Source: Dipetalonema caudispina (lineage: Eukaryota; Nematoda; Chromadorea; Rhabditida; Onchocercidae). Taken from it: a stretch of 64,000 nt of DNA. The notes beneath the pieces were generated by a model that worked only from the letters and a program-made list of their open reading frames with translations, ran no database searches and was not told where the DNA came from. The stretch lies in assembly GCA_013365325.1 (NCBI GenBank), contig JABVXV010000319.1, positions 1 through 64,000 on the forward strand. Direction: 5' to 3'. The translations under genes were made by a program, and so were the position numbers. This document shows positions 40,883 to 54,300 of the stretch, one piece after another (the stretch's first letter is position 1; each line of letters starts with the position of its first letter).

Positions 40883-43800
40883 TCTGTAAAAAAAAAAAAA
40901 AAAAGAAAAGAAAAAGGCAAAAAAGAAAGTGCATTTGGAGTTTGGAATTTAAAACAAGCATTTCACAATAAGAAAGAATTTCAAGGAATTTTCTTTTTTT
41001 TTTTAACTTTAAAATTAAAACAAACAAAATAATGCTTTATTTATACGAATAAAAGCTGAACATGGGAAAAGAAAATCAATTGGAAACGGTGAAAAACTTT
41101 AACTGATAATTTCTTAATGATAAATTATGAAACAGATGGTGAACATATTGATTTTAACAGCTTCTTATCCTAACTTATGAATTGGATATAAATGATTACG
41201 AGGGCTACTTGCATAATTTGTTTAAGTAATTATGGTTTTTCTTTTTTTTTTACAGTTAGTATACTACTTTTTTTTTAAAAAAAAAAAAAATTTCTTAGAC
41301 AATTTAATTAGCAAAATGTATCATTTAAAAGAAGTCATTAGAACCATATTACTCTATGGGAATATCAGAATTATTTTTGTTGTAAGTCAATCTATAAATG
41401 AATATTAACTGCCGAATCAGGAATTCATTTTTGTTGAGATTGTTAAATTTTTAAATTAGAATTAAAATATCGAAAGGTATCACTACTGTCAAAAAAGTAT
41501 CATAGCGTATACTATTTGATCAGTCGTTGAAATGTTTTTTTTTTTTTTTATAGCAATATGATCTAATATCATTTACACTTGAATATATCAGCTTGAAATA
41601 GCTTTATTGACTAATATGTTTAAAGTATTGATTTGTGATCCATCATCTTTCAACAGTAAAACTAATCGATATCATTTGTTCTTTACCTATTATGACAAGT
41701 ATTTAGGTCAGATCGTAATAGGATATCTCATTTAATTACATCAAGTAAAGTTTGAAAACGATCAATAAATTTAATCACAAAGGAAGAGAAAAAAAAAAAA
41801 CTAAGATAATTAGAAACTTGAAAATTTTTCAATTCATTTAAAAATATCCCATAATTAATCCATTATTTTAACTTCATTTCAAATAAATAATTGTAGTAAA
41901 CAAACGAAAATATATTCATATATATGTTTGGCTAAAAAGATAAATGATATAGTATCAAATTTAATTGATTAATGAACCAAAAAAAAAAAAAAAAAAAAGA
42001 ATGTTAATTTTATAAAATGAAATGAAAATATGTAAATTAACAAACAAACTAATAACAGATCCATACGCCTAATACGATGATATTAACTGTTCTAAATGTA
42101 ACAAATATGTTGGATTGTTGAGATTTTTTGCTTCACTAAACTGGTTTTTATCGTTTTGTTGCCAAGCTTGGTAAATATGAATGAAATTGATTGATGTGTT
42201 AAAAAAAAAAAAAAAAAAAAAAAAATTTTTTTTTTTTTTTTTTGTTTACATATACCGCTTTAACAAATTTATATAAGCAATGGAATGCTTAGATTATTTA
42301 TACACTTATAATGTTACTAATTCATTGCAAAAAAAAAAAAAAAATTCAATTAATATCAATTTTTTTAATTATAAAATTTTTCCAAAACATTTATTCAAAA
42401 AAAAAAGCAATTCATAATTATGTTGTTTTTTCATTTTCAATCATATTTAAGTAAATGATATGTTTCATAAATTGTTTTTTTTTTTTTTAAATTTTTCCTT
42501 TTAAAATGTGCTCTATAAAAATTTTTAATTGATGTTTAAAAAAGAGAAAAAAGAAAAGAATAATGGATTATAACTCTTCCTTTTTTTTTTTTTTTTTTTT
42601 TGACAACCTTTTAAATTTGCTCGAAATTTTTTTACCACTTTTTTAATTTGCTTTATAAAAATTTTCAATTGTTCCTTACAAAAACAAAAAGAAAAAAAGC
42701 GGATTAGACTACTTAACAAATTAAATAATAATCAATAATGCTAATTCTATTATTTAATTCTTCACAACCAAATTATTCAAATCATCCGCATGATGCTATC
42801 CCAGTTTAGTTTTAACTACAAAAAGTTATTTCATATAATCATGAGAGAAAAAAAAAAAAAAAAAAAAAAAGGAAAAAACGGAAAATTTTGGTGGAAAAGG
42901 TGGTGGTGAGAAAAATTGATAACATTATTATCATTTTGTGTAATACATTTGAAATTAGCAATTATTGATTGATTGGACAAAATTTTTAACAGAGAAAAGG
43001 AAAGAAGAAGAAAGTAATGTGTTAAAATGAAATCAATGCACATTTTTATTGGGGATAAAATGAATTGAAAATAGAATTAAAGGAAAAAAAAAAAAAAAAA
43101 AAACATTTTGCACTATCATTTACTTCTTCACTTTAAGGTGATGATAATAGTATTTAGGTGACATTTATTTTATCATTATAATGATCTAATAATATATTTC
43201 ATTTCCGCTGTTAACAATGATTGCATTCAATTTCAAACGAATTCTTTTATCTTATATCGACAACTTTACAATTAACTAGAAAAAATACTAAAATAATCAT
43301 AAACAACCATAAGGTATCATTATCACTATCAATATTTCACTATTCTTTAATGGTACTGATAAGGCATTGTACTAATAGCGATACAGAAGAGAATTGAATT
43401 TTTATTCAAATTTACTCTTTTGAAATATTTTTTTAAAAAAAAAGTTTTGATTTTATCACAAATTATTTATTATTCTTATCATTTCTATCATCATATTATA
43501 AAATTATTATCAATGTCATTTTCAGTTTTTGAATGTTAAAATATTAATGGGCAAAGATTTGAATATTAATTGTAAATGAATAAAAATGTACGAGTTAATC
43601 GCATATGAATGAAATGATAACGAGTGCGGACTGTTCGATTTTTGTTAAAATGATTTTTATCACACTTATTTCTATCAATGCCATATTGATTGGACTATAA
43701 ATTGCTATCCCAAATTTTTAGAGATAATAAAAATAAAAAAAAAAAAATGTAATGTCACAATTTGAAAGATAATGCAAAAGAAATTTTTTTTTGAAAAAAT

Positions 43801-44720
43801 GATTTGACAATTCAAAAAAAAAAAAAAAAAGAACGTCACATTTCAGTTTCAATTAGAGGTGACATTTTAAAATGTCACAGCAAACAACATCACTAAGAGA
43901 TATCATTTTTAACATTCAGTAGTTTAAATTTGTTCAAATTATTCAATTTCTTGGGATGAAAAAAAAAAGTCCAAATTATCCGACTTTAAATTGATTGAAA
44001 AAAAAAAAAGCAAATTATACAACTTCAAATCGATTGAAATTGTGAATCTTTGCCCTGTACGTTTGTGTATGTGTACTTTAACTGAAAAAATTTTTTACTA
44101 AAGTAAAGTGTGCTGCTAAGAACCGGAAAAATGAGGTTTAAACTTTAAGTTTAAAGTATATTTAAAATAAAAACATATTTGAAAATAAGCAAATCAAATG
44201 TTTGCATGGAAAATGGACAATTTAAGAGATTTTGCTAAAAATTAACTTCGAAATCGATGGAATGAGTTAGAGATAAAAAAAAAAAAAAAAATGCATTTAT
44301 CAAATTTGCTTCAAGAAGAGTTCACAAATGAATCAGTTAAGAAAAGATTTCAAATCACAACGCAATTGAAGAGTTTTAGTGATAATCCTTGGCCATTTTA
44401 CTCCACCAATGGCATACCAATCCTCAAAGCAGCTGTTCTCATCATCAAATCTCATTAGTTTCCTTCAACGATCCATTGCTTTCATTTATTTCACTACGGA
44501 AATTTCTTCATTGAAATCCTCAGTTCATTCACTTCCCCTATGTCTTTTTATTCATTTCTTCTTGATAAGCGAAATATTTTGTTCCTAGCAGACTAAATTA
44601 AATAATTTCAAATTTTTTTTTAGAAATTTAAAAATTCACACCGAATATTTGAAATTAAACTTGTACTTCATTCAGTAAGCTAATTTTCTTATCTTTCATT
44701 ATTTTGAAATAAGTGATCAA
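40883..44720. other. Spacer between divergent JNK and transthyretin-like genes
   Basis: The two flanking genes point away from each other, so both promoters should lie here. The DNA is very AT-rich with many A and T runs. The plus-strand frame at 44379-44588 has no splice support. No gene called. Confidence 0.5.
42201..42243. repeat. A25-T18 homopolymer palindrome
   Basis: An uninterrupted run of 25 A is followed directly by 18 T, a near-perfect AT foldback. Similar shorter A/T junctions occur near 41270-41295 and at 7-73. Confidence 0.9.
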
Positions 44721-44726
44721 ATTTCA

Positions 44727-44728
44727 GA
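44727..44728 (+). promoter_or_regulatory. Candidate trans-splice acceptor for transthyretin-like gene
   Basis: An ATTTCAG site ends just before 44728, about seven bases upstream of the chosen ATG. No in-frame exon is needed upstream, so it is a plausible spliced-leader acceptor. Confidence 0.45.
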
Positions 44729-44734
44729 TTGGAA

Positions 44735-45693
44735 ATGCAAACATTGAAAATAACAGTATTTATTTCGTTATTGGCAACGATTGCATACTGCAAAATGCAA
44801 ACAATCATGGTGAAAGGACAAGTAGCATGCAGTGATAAATCGGTTACAAATGTTCATGTTGAACTACGAGAAGCTGATACATGTCAGATTTTCTCGAAGA
44901 TTTTGCTTTAGTTTTAGTTCTCTTTGCATCATTTAGGAAATAGTCTAGCAATTTGTTTTTTACATATTTGAAGGTCAACAAATTATAATATGATTTGAGA
45001 TTGAACTATTACGATCATTTATCTCAGATAATTTTATTTTCTTTTCTAAATGTAGTAATTTTGCATGACTCATTTAATCAGTTAATTCCAACCTATATTG
45101 AAGCTTTCATTTTTTTTCTTTTTTTTTTTTTTTTGTTTTTCTTTGAATTTCTCGCAGTTAAAACTGAAATGGAATTTCTACTGTAAATTAGTTGATTCAA
45201 GTTTAATCAACTTTCGGAATTCATTTCTACAGATAAAAAATGAGAAGTTTTGAAGTTGGTAAAGTAGATTTTTCAAAAATAAATTGATTAAGATATGAAA
45301 AATCTATATTTAGTTTCATAGTTCGTATGAAACTTTAAAGGGGATCCTGATGATTCACTTTCTGCAACTCATTCCGATCGACATGGACGTTTTGAAATAA
45401 GCGGACAAGAAGATGAACTAGGCAGTATTGAGCCTTATTTGCGTATTACTCATAGCTGCAATGATGGTGTCATCGATCCAGTAAGTTCTGAGTTTGAAAT
45501 ATTCGGTAGAATTTTAATTATTCTGAAGATTAAATGTCTTGGAATGACTAGTTTACATCAGTTTGTTTTTGTATCAAAAATTATCGTATATTTTCAAATC
45601 AATTAAAACTTCCGTCCGATGTTTGCACTTCGTTTCTTATAGTTTGTTGCGACGAAAGCATGATTGAAAAAAAGTTTGGAAGCATAGAGCCTC

Positions 45694-45730
<37 letters not shown>

Positions 45731-45957
45731 GTCTCTTGAAACAGATACGATTTTTCAAATTTCCAGCACTGATCGAAATATAAAAACAAGAAAAATTCAT
45801 TCCTTTTCCAATTTCTATTTACGGAGTGTAATCATTTCAGAAATGCAGGATCGTGGACGATTATCAAATCCCGAAAGATTACATCAATGATATCTATAAT
45901 ATGGGTATCGTTAGCTTGAATATCGCTCAAGACGGAAGGGAAAAGAAGTGTGCTTAA
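44735..45957 (+). CDS. Secreted nematode transthyretin-like (TTL) protein
   Basis: Three exons (44735-44882, 45341-45480, 45841-45957) give 134 residues, typical of this nematode-specific family. Residues 1-20 form a signal peptide (MQTLKITVFISLLATIAYC). The mature start has the family phrase VKGQVACSDKSVTNVHVELR. Exon 2 carries the DPDD motif after a Trp, then RHGRFEISG and PYLRITHSC. Exon 3 has KCRIVDDYQIPKDYINDIYN and ends EKKCA. Four mature cysteines (VAC, HSC, KC, KKC) could form two disulfides. The fold is expected to be a transthyretin-like beta sandwich. Known members are abundant excretory/secretory proteins and some act in apoptotic-cell recognition; the role of this one is not deducible. 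Confidence 0.95.
45696..45727. repeat. (GA)n microsatellite in TTL intron
   Basis: About sixteen GA units in the last intron of the transthyretin-like gene. A related GA/GAGG tract lies at 46609-46645 beyond the gene. Confidence 0.9.
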
Positions 45958-46257
45958 AGATATATTATTAATATTTTTTATGACTATTAACACATTTTAT
46001 CTATGTTAAAATTATGATTACCTTCAAATTCAATAATTTTTGATAAACTTCTTTGTAAAATAATCCATTAATATCATTGTACACATATTTTTCTGACCAG
46101 TAGAAAAATTATTCAGATATGGAGCAGAAAATACTGATAATACATGAGCCGAAAAGTTGAAAATATCCGAACTTTTTTGAATCGCCCATAAGAGCATATT
46201 TGCTCCTGCTGATGCAATTGCATGCTAGACATGATAAAATGCTGCAATTGAAAAAAA

Positions 46258-46289
<32 letters not shown>

Positions 46290-48375
46290 AGAGCTACATT
46301 GCTATCCGTTAAAACAATTCATTAAATTCTAAGTTTGGCTACGGTGACGCTATTTAGAAATTAGGAGGAAAACGTTTTCGTCTTAAATTCAACAACTAAA
46401 ATTGATTAGAATTGTTAACAAATTTTTTATTTTTCCTTCAATATTTCCATTTTAGAACAAATTCTTTGCGTTTTATATCGATGAACGTCTTTTTAATTTC
46501 TATTACTTTTATTACCTAATAGGATTTCTTTTAATGTTCAAAAATTTTTTATCTCGTTACAAATTTAATATGCTTTAAAAAAAAAAAAAAAAAAAAAAAA
46601 ATTACTTCGAGAGAGAGAGAGAGAGGAAGAGAGAGAGACAGGGAGAGAAAGAGGAAAGTAAAAGAAAAAGTTAGGAAAATAAAGAGAACTATAAGAATTG
46701 GAATGAATGAGAATTAAATTGAACATTAGCTTATTGTCTTATTGTAATGAATACTTGATAGCATTTTTCTAGTTTCTTTCAACCTGATTCATCTATCCTT
46801 GAAAGTTCAAATCACTTCAATACAATAGCAACATTCCAATTTGTTTAATCAGCTTTTAATTCCAAAAAAAAAAAAAAAAAAAAGCAAAATGTTACTTTGA
46901 ACAGTTTAATTAGCAATGATCGATACAGCTTAATCAAATATAATTTATATCTTGATCAAGTAATAATCACATTCTTGAAACTATGATAAATATGTACAAG
47001 CTGTGATTTCCATAGATCAATTTTTTTGTTGTTGAAATTTGTCAAAACAACAATAAACCAAATAGTAGCTTACATTTCGTTTTATGCGTTATACTTAGAG
47101 TTGCCTTCTCCTCTCAACCCTTTTTTTTTTTTTTTTTTTTCCTCATTACAATCGGTTATCGGCAATCATATATGGTGCATTTTTGCATCATACTAACCTA
47201 AATTATCAGTGATAATTAAAGTAAAGAAACTCATCCCATCCACTCAATTTTCCCCCGCCTTCCCCGCCCTCCACCATATCTTCCAGTACCCTCATATTTG
47301 ACCGTCTTAATTCCATTAAGGCAAACATCGTCCAACCGCGAAATGATGTGTGCGAATGCCTGGGGATACGTGGAATGTGGTATTTGGGGTGAAAGTGTGA
47401 CTCCTTCGGGTAAAACTTAGGTTTGTGATGGGAAGTATCGATTTGATCGTTGGTATGATTTTAATCAATTGATAGAGATTTTAATCAGTTGATTATGTGC
47501 TTGCTTGAATGTAATCGTGTCATTTGTTATTAATGCTAAAGTTAAAAGATATTTCAAGTGTATTAGCTGCGACATTTCCGCTCCATACCTAAACTGTAAA
47601 AATATTGATGAATTCCTCAAATGAATGTCAAATTTTTTGATTGTACATTTTTAGTGTTAAAAAATATTCAGGTCACAAGATATGAAAGTAGAGAAAGTGG
47701 ATAAAGATGCAAAAATGATAGCTTTTAAATTATTCAAATCTGAATGTATTTTATTGATTGGAAATATGTAAATTTGTAATTATCAGCTGGAGTTTTTCTA
47801 AACATATTTTTCCTAAAAAATTGATTAAAACATTTTTCAGTTCACTTTTTGATAGGTTGGTTTAGTTTGCTTTGATGCGTTATGAAATTTCAAATTGTGG
47901 TACGGTGTGTGGAACTTTCGAGGCCATTAACCACATCATCCAGATTAATTGTTCTCTGATTCCTTTCGTCCATACTGATTGTTTGGCATACTTTATCGAA
48001 GTTATGTGATAGTTATCTATCTTGAATATATATGTTTGATGATGATTAACATTTGCTGGGAAGTTTCCCAAATCTTTGATTAATTTAATTTAAATTTAAC
48101 ATTTCTGGTATTAATTTATATTTAAACATAATTTTGAAATTACAAAGAAAAATGGGGTAATTCAAGTTATGCATATTAGATTATCCATATTAGGTTATCC
48201 ATATTAGATGGTGTTTAATTCTGTTCAAAAATGGTTCCATCTATATGACGTATTTATTCATCACTAATAATGTGGATTGCATGTATAAAAACACGTTGGC
48301 AGTCTTTGTATCTCATGCGTATATTTTTCACTTCGTTACATTTTTCCTACTACAAAGCGGACTTTAATTTCAGTC
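45958..48375. other. Spacer upstream of BAG6
   Basis: A run at 46249-46290, a GA tract at 46609-46645, and a distinctly GC-richer patch at about 47260-47420. No exon could be supported. The BAG6 promoter should lie here. The ATTTCAG two bases before the BAG6 ATG is a likely spliced-leader acceptor. Confidence 0.5.
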
Positions 48376-51300
48376 ATGAGAATCAGAGTGAAAACATTGG
48401 ATCGAAAGGATGAAGAACTGGACATTGCTGACGATGTAAGTTACATTCATCTCAGCCGTACATGATCTACATTTTCATTTTTGAAGTCTTGTTTTGATTG
48501 TAAACATTTTCACTGAATTTAAGGCAAGTCTTGGTGTTTTGCGGCAAGTGATAGAGGAGAAGATGGGTATTTTGGAATCGAGGCAACGATTGATTTTTCA
48601 AGGACATCCGCTTTTGAGTAATGATCGGCTTCTGAAGGACTATGGTATTGCAGATGGTTTAACTCTTCACATGGTGGAGCGTCCAGTCAATGCGTAAGTT
48701 TTCTTTTTTTTTTCGTTTATTTTACGTATTGGTTTTTTCGAGCACGAAGGAGTGGCATTGCAAATGTAACGGATCATTTCCGGTCAGATATTTGTATTTG
48801 GAAGGTAAAATGATCGAAATAGTTCTTTTTTTGCAGTGGTCCTCCATCTGGATTAAATTCTCAGCACTCTGATCTCGGACATGGTGGCAGTGATGAGCAT
48901 GTGGAAAGCACGCGAGTCAATGTGATAAATGGTGAAATGGTTATCATACGCAATGCCGTATTTCAGGATGCGGGTAACACAACGGTGAGTTTTTACGGAA
49001 TACTGTTACTTTCCGAAATAGAAATAATTTTGACCTGAGAGAATCATATGCTCGACCCTACGATCCGATTATATGATCAGTATGGTCATATGTAGTTGTA
49101 CAATCAGTATGATTATATTTCACTGTACCAATGTTCATTTTCAGGAATTTGTAAGGGAGGCACTTTCGAATGTGTTAGGAAATGTCTTTGATCGTACTTC
49201 GGTTGATGTGGAAACTCAAGAAAACACACCGCGAACTGGTGATCTGACACTGCGAGTACATATTCGAGGTGCTGCCGTACGTCATATTAATTCTGGAGCA
49301 CTCAGTCGAATTAATTACGTTTCTGATGGATTAAACCGGAGCGAGCGTACCCTACAACTTCTTGAGGTAAAGATTTTTGTTGCAGAAAAATCATTGAACA
49401 GATGGTCTATTCTGATATAATGAGATCCGTTGTAGGTTGTTCAACATTTTTCCCGGTTCCCATATCTAAATGCAGTTTTTTACCACGAGCAGACATTCAT
49501 TTCTGAATGATTGGATAATTGGAGTAATCCTGCTGATTTTACCGAAATTCTTAAACCTGCATTATATTTCTGAAATGTTGGGAAGATAATTGAGTTGTTA
49601 ACAAGATTTTTAAATAAAAAAAAGCTTCCAGAAGGAGCCGTTTTCATCGATGATGGTTGAGGGTTATGAGCGAGTTATGCCTCCTTTAAGGAGTGATTTC
49701 GAACGCACTAAATTTGGTGAAACAGTTTTAGAATTAGAGGAAGTACTTCATATTCACCGTACAGGTATTTACTACTTGAAAAATTCAAGGTCGAGATTTC
49801 TAGTGATTCAGAAATAGATGGATGTGAATATGCTAGGTACTGATGAATGATGAATGAGTTAAGTTCACAGTGAATTATTGCCATGTACTGCTAGAATTCA
49901 TAGGCGTGAAATTATCAGATTTAGCTGTTTTACGGTCAGCTATTCGGTTATTTATTTTGTAGTTAAACTCATTGAGCTTTTGAAGTTTCAAGCCTGATCG
50001 AAACTAATGTTGAAAACAGTTGTTATTTATGCATACTCAAATATTTTGCAGATTTGTCAGGTAACGCTGATCATGCAGGACTGAAAAATGAAGGAGGTAA
50101 TTTTTTTTTTTTTTTTTCGTTATTATGAAGAGGGTTGTTCGAAACAGTGAAAATTTCAAAAGGAAAAATGAATCAACCTCTAATAATTCAGCTATTTGAT
50201 GATTACCATTTTGAAGGTGTTCTAAAGAACTATTTTATGACTTCACTGAGTATGTATTTGCATTCCTTCGGTTGCTGTACTGCAATGGGCCGTAGATTTC
50301 CCGTGATCGTAGTTTATTGACGAAAACGACCGATTGTGCGACCGTACATATTTCATTATCTTGCTCAGTTGTCTTTTCTCACTTTTCACTGCTCTCTTGA
50401 CTATAGTTTTTTTTTAGATGAACTTCAGACAACAAGTTCGGCACCGCACAATAATCCACAACACCAAAATCTGGTTTTAAGGTTTACTTTGGTTAATAAT
50501 TCAGCTCCAAATGCATTAGAATTTTTGACTTCTATAAAATAGTGGTTATGGCCAGCGATATATCGAATACAGCTTTGTAGAGCATTTTGTGTTGATTCAG
50601 GTTACCGAAGCTGTTATTCTAGCCTGTTCGTAATATCCGTATCTTACACTAAATATTAAGAACGTCCGCAACATCCGTGGTACTACGCCGCCACTGTTTG
50701 GTTGCTATTAGTGTTTTTGGTCTTAGCTGTTTTTTTTAATCTGATTAAAATGTCCACTAAATGTTTTTATGTAATTTTCATTAAAGAATTTGTAGAAACG
50801 CCACAGCAGAGGATTATACGGAATTGCTTCGAAGAATACTGAGCGTACAAAATCTGGCAAACTGTCATCTAAAGCGTTATCATGATATGATTCATAAGCG
50901 TAGCAGTATGCCAAATAACGTAAGTTTTACGCATTATTTTTAGTTGAGGTTTATTGTGCACTTTAGTACGTGGAACTTTTTCTTATTCCGTTAACATATG
51001 TGAGTGGAATCAGTTCTGGAAGGAACAGAAATATTTCACATTTTCATAGGAGTTTTTGAATATTTTTAGTTCGAAACATGTAAACAGTGCCCTATTTCTA
51101 TATATATTTTCTAGCGCGCCAGATGTATCGCATTGTGTTTTGAAGAGAATTTTCGACGTGTCCTGCACCGTCTTTCACATGCCTACCATTCAATCTCTGA
51201 CATTTTCGTCAATTTCTCTGATCCTAACTCACCTTTGGAACCAAGCTGTGCGGGACATCATGACGAGCCAACTACTGAGGTAAAGTGCATCATAAAAATC

Positions 51301-54300
51301 ACTCAGGCATTCAAGCAAAATCTAGATGTCAGTGAAATATAACTGAAAAATGCAAGTTATTTGTTATTTGTATGAAGGAAAATATTAATCTGCAGGTTGT
51401 TCTTACTCTGGTATTTGTCGCACAAAATGAACGGGATTCTCGAGACAGATCAGTTTCTGAAGGAGGTCAACAACAGCCTGCTGATGGTAATATCAGTCAT
51501 ATTCATCACATGGGTAATAGACCATTCCTTAACTTGCTTCTAAATATAACTTTATTTACATTCCGAACCCCAAAAACTTCTTTTTTCTGTAGTCACAAGC
51601 TTTAAAAAACAAAGGCTACCGTGATGAAATGAAACCCTATATAATGTAAGTAAAAGATGAAGCAGAAGCATTGACTTTGCTCTTTGCTGTAAAAAGACCT
51701 TTTGCATTTTGCCCTGTGAAATTCAAAATGCAGGTCACTCGCGAGCTTTCCGTTTATCCCATTCTATGAGAGGCGGATTACGGACATACCCCGTTTTAAA
51801 TCCAACAATTCGAACACCAACGGTTATCACAGTTCCAGATATTAGCGCTGCGGGAAGTCGTATGCCATTCGTATCTACTTCAGGTGAGTCAGTACTGTTT
51901 TTGTTATTTGCCAGAAGTGTAGTGGAGAAAATAAAGAGTTGTCACCTTAGGTCCACTTCATGTGCAAAGCGCTCGATTACACGTGGCACCTGGTGCACAC
52001 TCCGGAGTGCGTATGGATACGTCTGGAACATTCGGTCTAAATACCAGCCACGCAGAAGGACAAAATCCTAGTGACCAGTCTGCTTCTCCTGATTCTGCGA
52101 GCAATCAAACACAGTTTGGTGAGTAATTTTTGTAATCTCAGGGAAGGTTCAACTAATTATTTTCTTTGCTCATTCCCTCTCCCGATTATACACTCTTAAC
52201 TTCCTGCTGACTACATATAAATTTAGTTTTTCTGTAAATTTTTGTGTGGAGATGTTGTTTTTTTCTATTCAACGTATTTCAAAATTTGTATGCTCACCAT
52301 TGATCATGAATTTTTGTCTTCTTAAATGCTTGATTACGAAATGAAATGCCATATTGCTTGTAACATTATTTCACTTTTTCCCTCAAATATAGCCGGAGCA
52401 ATGAATACTGCTGTTCGTGGTGGAATCCAGAATTTTATCCGGAGTATATTGCCGAATGCTTTCGGGAACGTAACATCTGTGCAAACTAATCAAACCGGTA
52501 AACAGCACATATTATTATTAGTCGAGCATGAAAATGATTGATACAGTCATTCGTATTTGTCATATTTTCTCTTTCTGTTCAATTTATTGTCCTAAATCAT
52601 TTTAGATTTTGAAAAGGGAAAGCAGTTTTTCTTTTTTCTTTTTTCTTTGTAACCGCGGATTACTTCGTCATTTTTTTAAAAATCAACGATACAATTTGAG
52701 TTGGTGGTATCGGTTAGTGTAAGTTAGTGCCATTTAATATTTGGGATATTAAACTTGATTTGATACTCGTTATGCTGTGATGTTGCGAAGTATTGCAGTG
52801 CTTGTTTTTTGTAAACGTAGCTACGGGCAATGCAGCTTGCACAGAAATCTTTATAAAAAATGCAGTGTTCATCATAAATTAGAATCTGTTAAAAATACTG
52901 AGATATGTTGTTATAGTAGCATCTCCTACACAAGCTGGTGCAATTGTTGGTCGTCGGCGACATCCAGTGATCAGTTTACAAAATCGTCAGCACTCTGGGC
53001 AATCGAGTCAGTTGCAGTCTTCGACACGTGCATTCCTAGCTCCTGCAGCTCCTACATTCCATGCTCCAGGAATTGTTGGTCAAGTGATCGTACGTACAAA
53101 TGGACCGGCAAATGCTGAGGTAACTGTGACATTTCTTATTTGGTATAGGAAACTATTACTTTATTTAAAAAAGTGACGAAACTTATCATCTTATTAAACA
53201 TGTTTTGTTTTCCATTGTATTACTGTTCAGGCAGCTCGTCGTGCCCTTGATGCTGCAATGCAAGCTGCGACTGCTGCGGTGGGTGAAAACGGTGTACATG
53301 TGCAGGTCAACGGAGTGCCACGAATTATGCCATCTATGGGCAGAAGCAGGTAATTTTTCAGAAGTGTACGCCATTTATTTTGGTTTTAAAAGAATTTTTT
53401 CTGGAAGAACCCCGAGAATTCCAGTCTCGCTTTCGTTATGTATTGCAATTGGATGGCCTAGCAACTGTCTCATATTAACTTTTTGGTCTAAATTTTATGG
53501 AAGTAGTAGATTTTACTCGAAGTTTGTACCTATTTGGTACTCGTATACACTTTTCAAATATTGTTGATTCACATATTTTTCCGAAACAGATTTTGATGTG
53601 CTTTTATTTTAAGAAATAATATTATGTGGGCACGACGCACTTACACCAATCGAGGAGATAGAGAAGGAGGTATAGAGGTGCGTTTATTTTGCAAATTTTT
53701 TTCTTTTGCAAGAGCTGTGAAATTTTCAAATTAGGGATCCTCTGGCTAGACTGCAGTGTGACTTGCATAATCCCCATAACTCGGCGCTGAATTTTGATGA
53801 AAACGGTTATCCGAAAAAATACTTATATTTTGCTCATAACTCGACTAAAATGAATTTGTAGGTTTAAACTAAAATTATTTCATAAGAAATTTGATTATGG
53901 TAGAAAAAGTGATAAGATAAATAAGTTATGTGATGAATATTGTTTTTTCTTTGTAGCATCCAAATGATATGTTCATCGGGCCGCATTATCCAAATGACTC
54001 AACAATCTATACGAATGACCCACATTTGAATTGTCAAAGCAATTTATGTAATCCCCGGGCAAATATTCATAATTCGGCAGCTTATGAAACACTTGTAGGT
54101 GACCTATATCAGGTACGTTCATAACTAATTAACCCGATTTTAGACGAGCTACCAAGACCAATGGATGCTCTTACCTCATCTTACGATGCATAAATTTGCA
54201 TGTTATCCAGAAATCAATTTCGATAACTTTTTAGCTTTTTTTTCGATGAGAACTGTGAGCGACCAAGCTACGCTGACATAGTGTTCTTATCATTAGCCCC

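Noticed and set aside
53186..53567. Frames of 62 (minus) and 120 (plus) codons overlapping a BAG6 exon
   Set aside because: They overlap the Ala-rich BAG6 exon in other frames or run into its introns.
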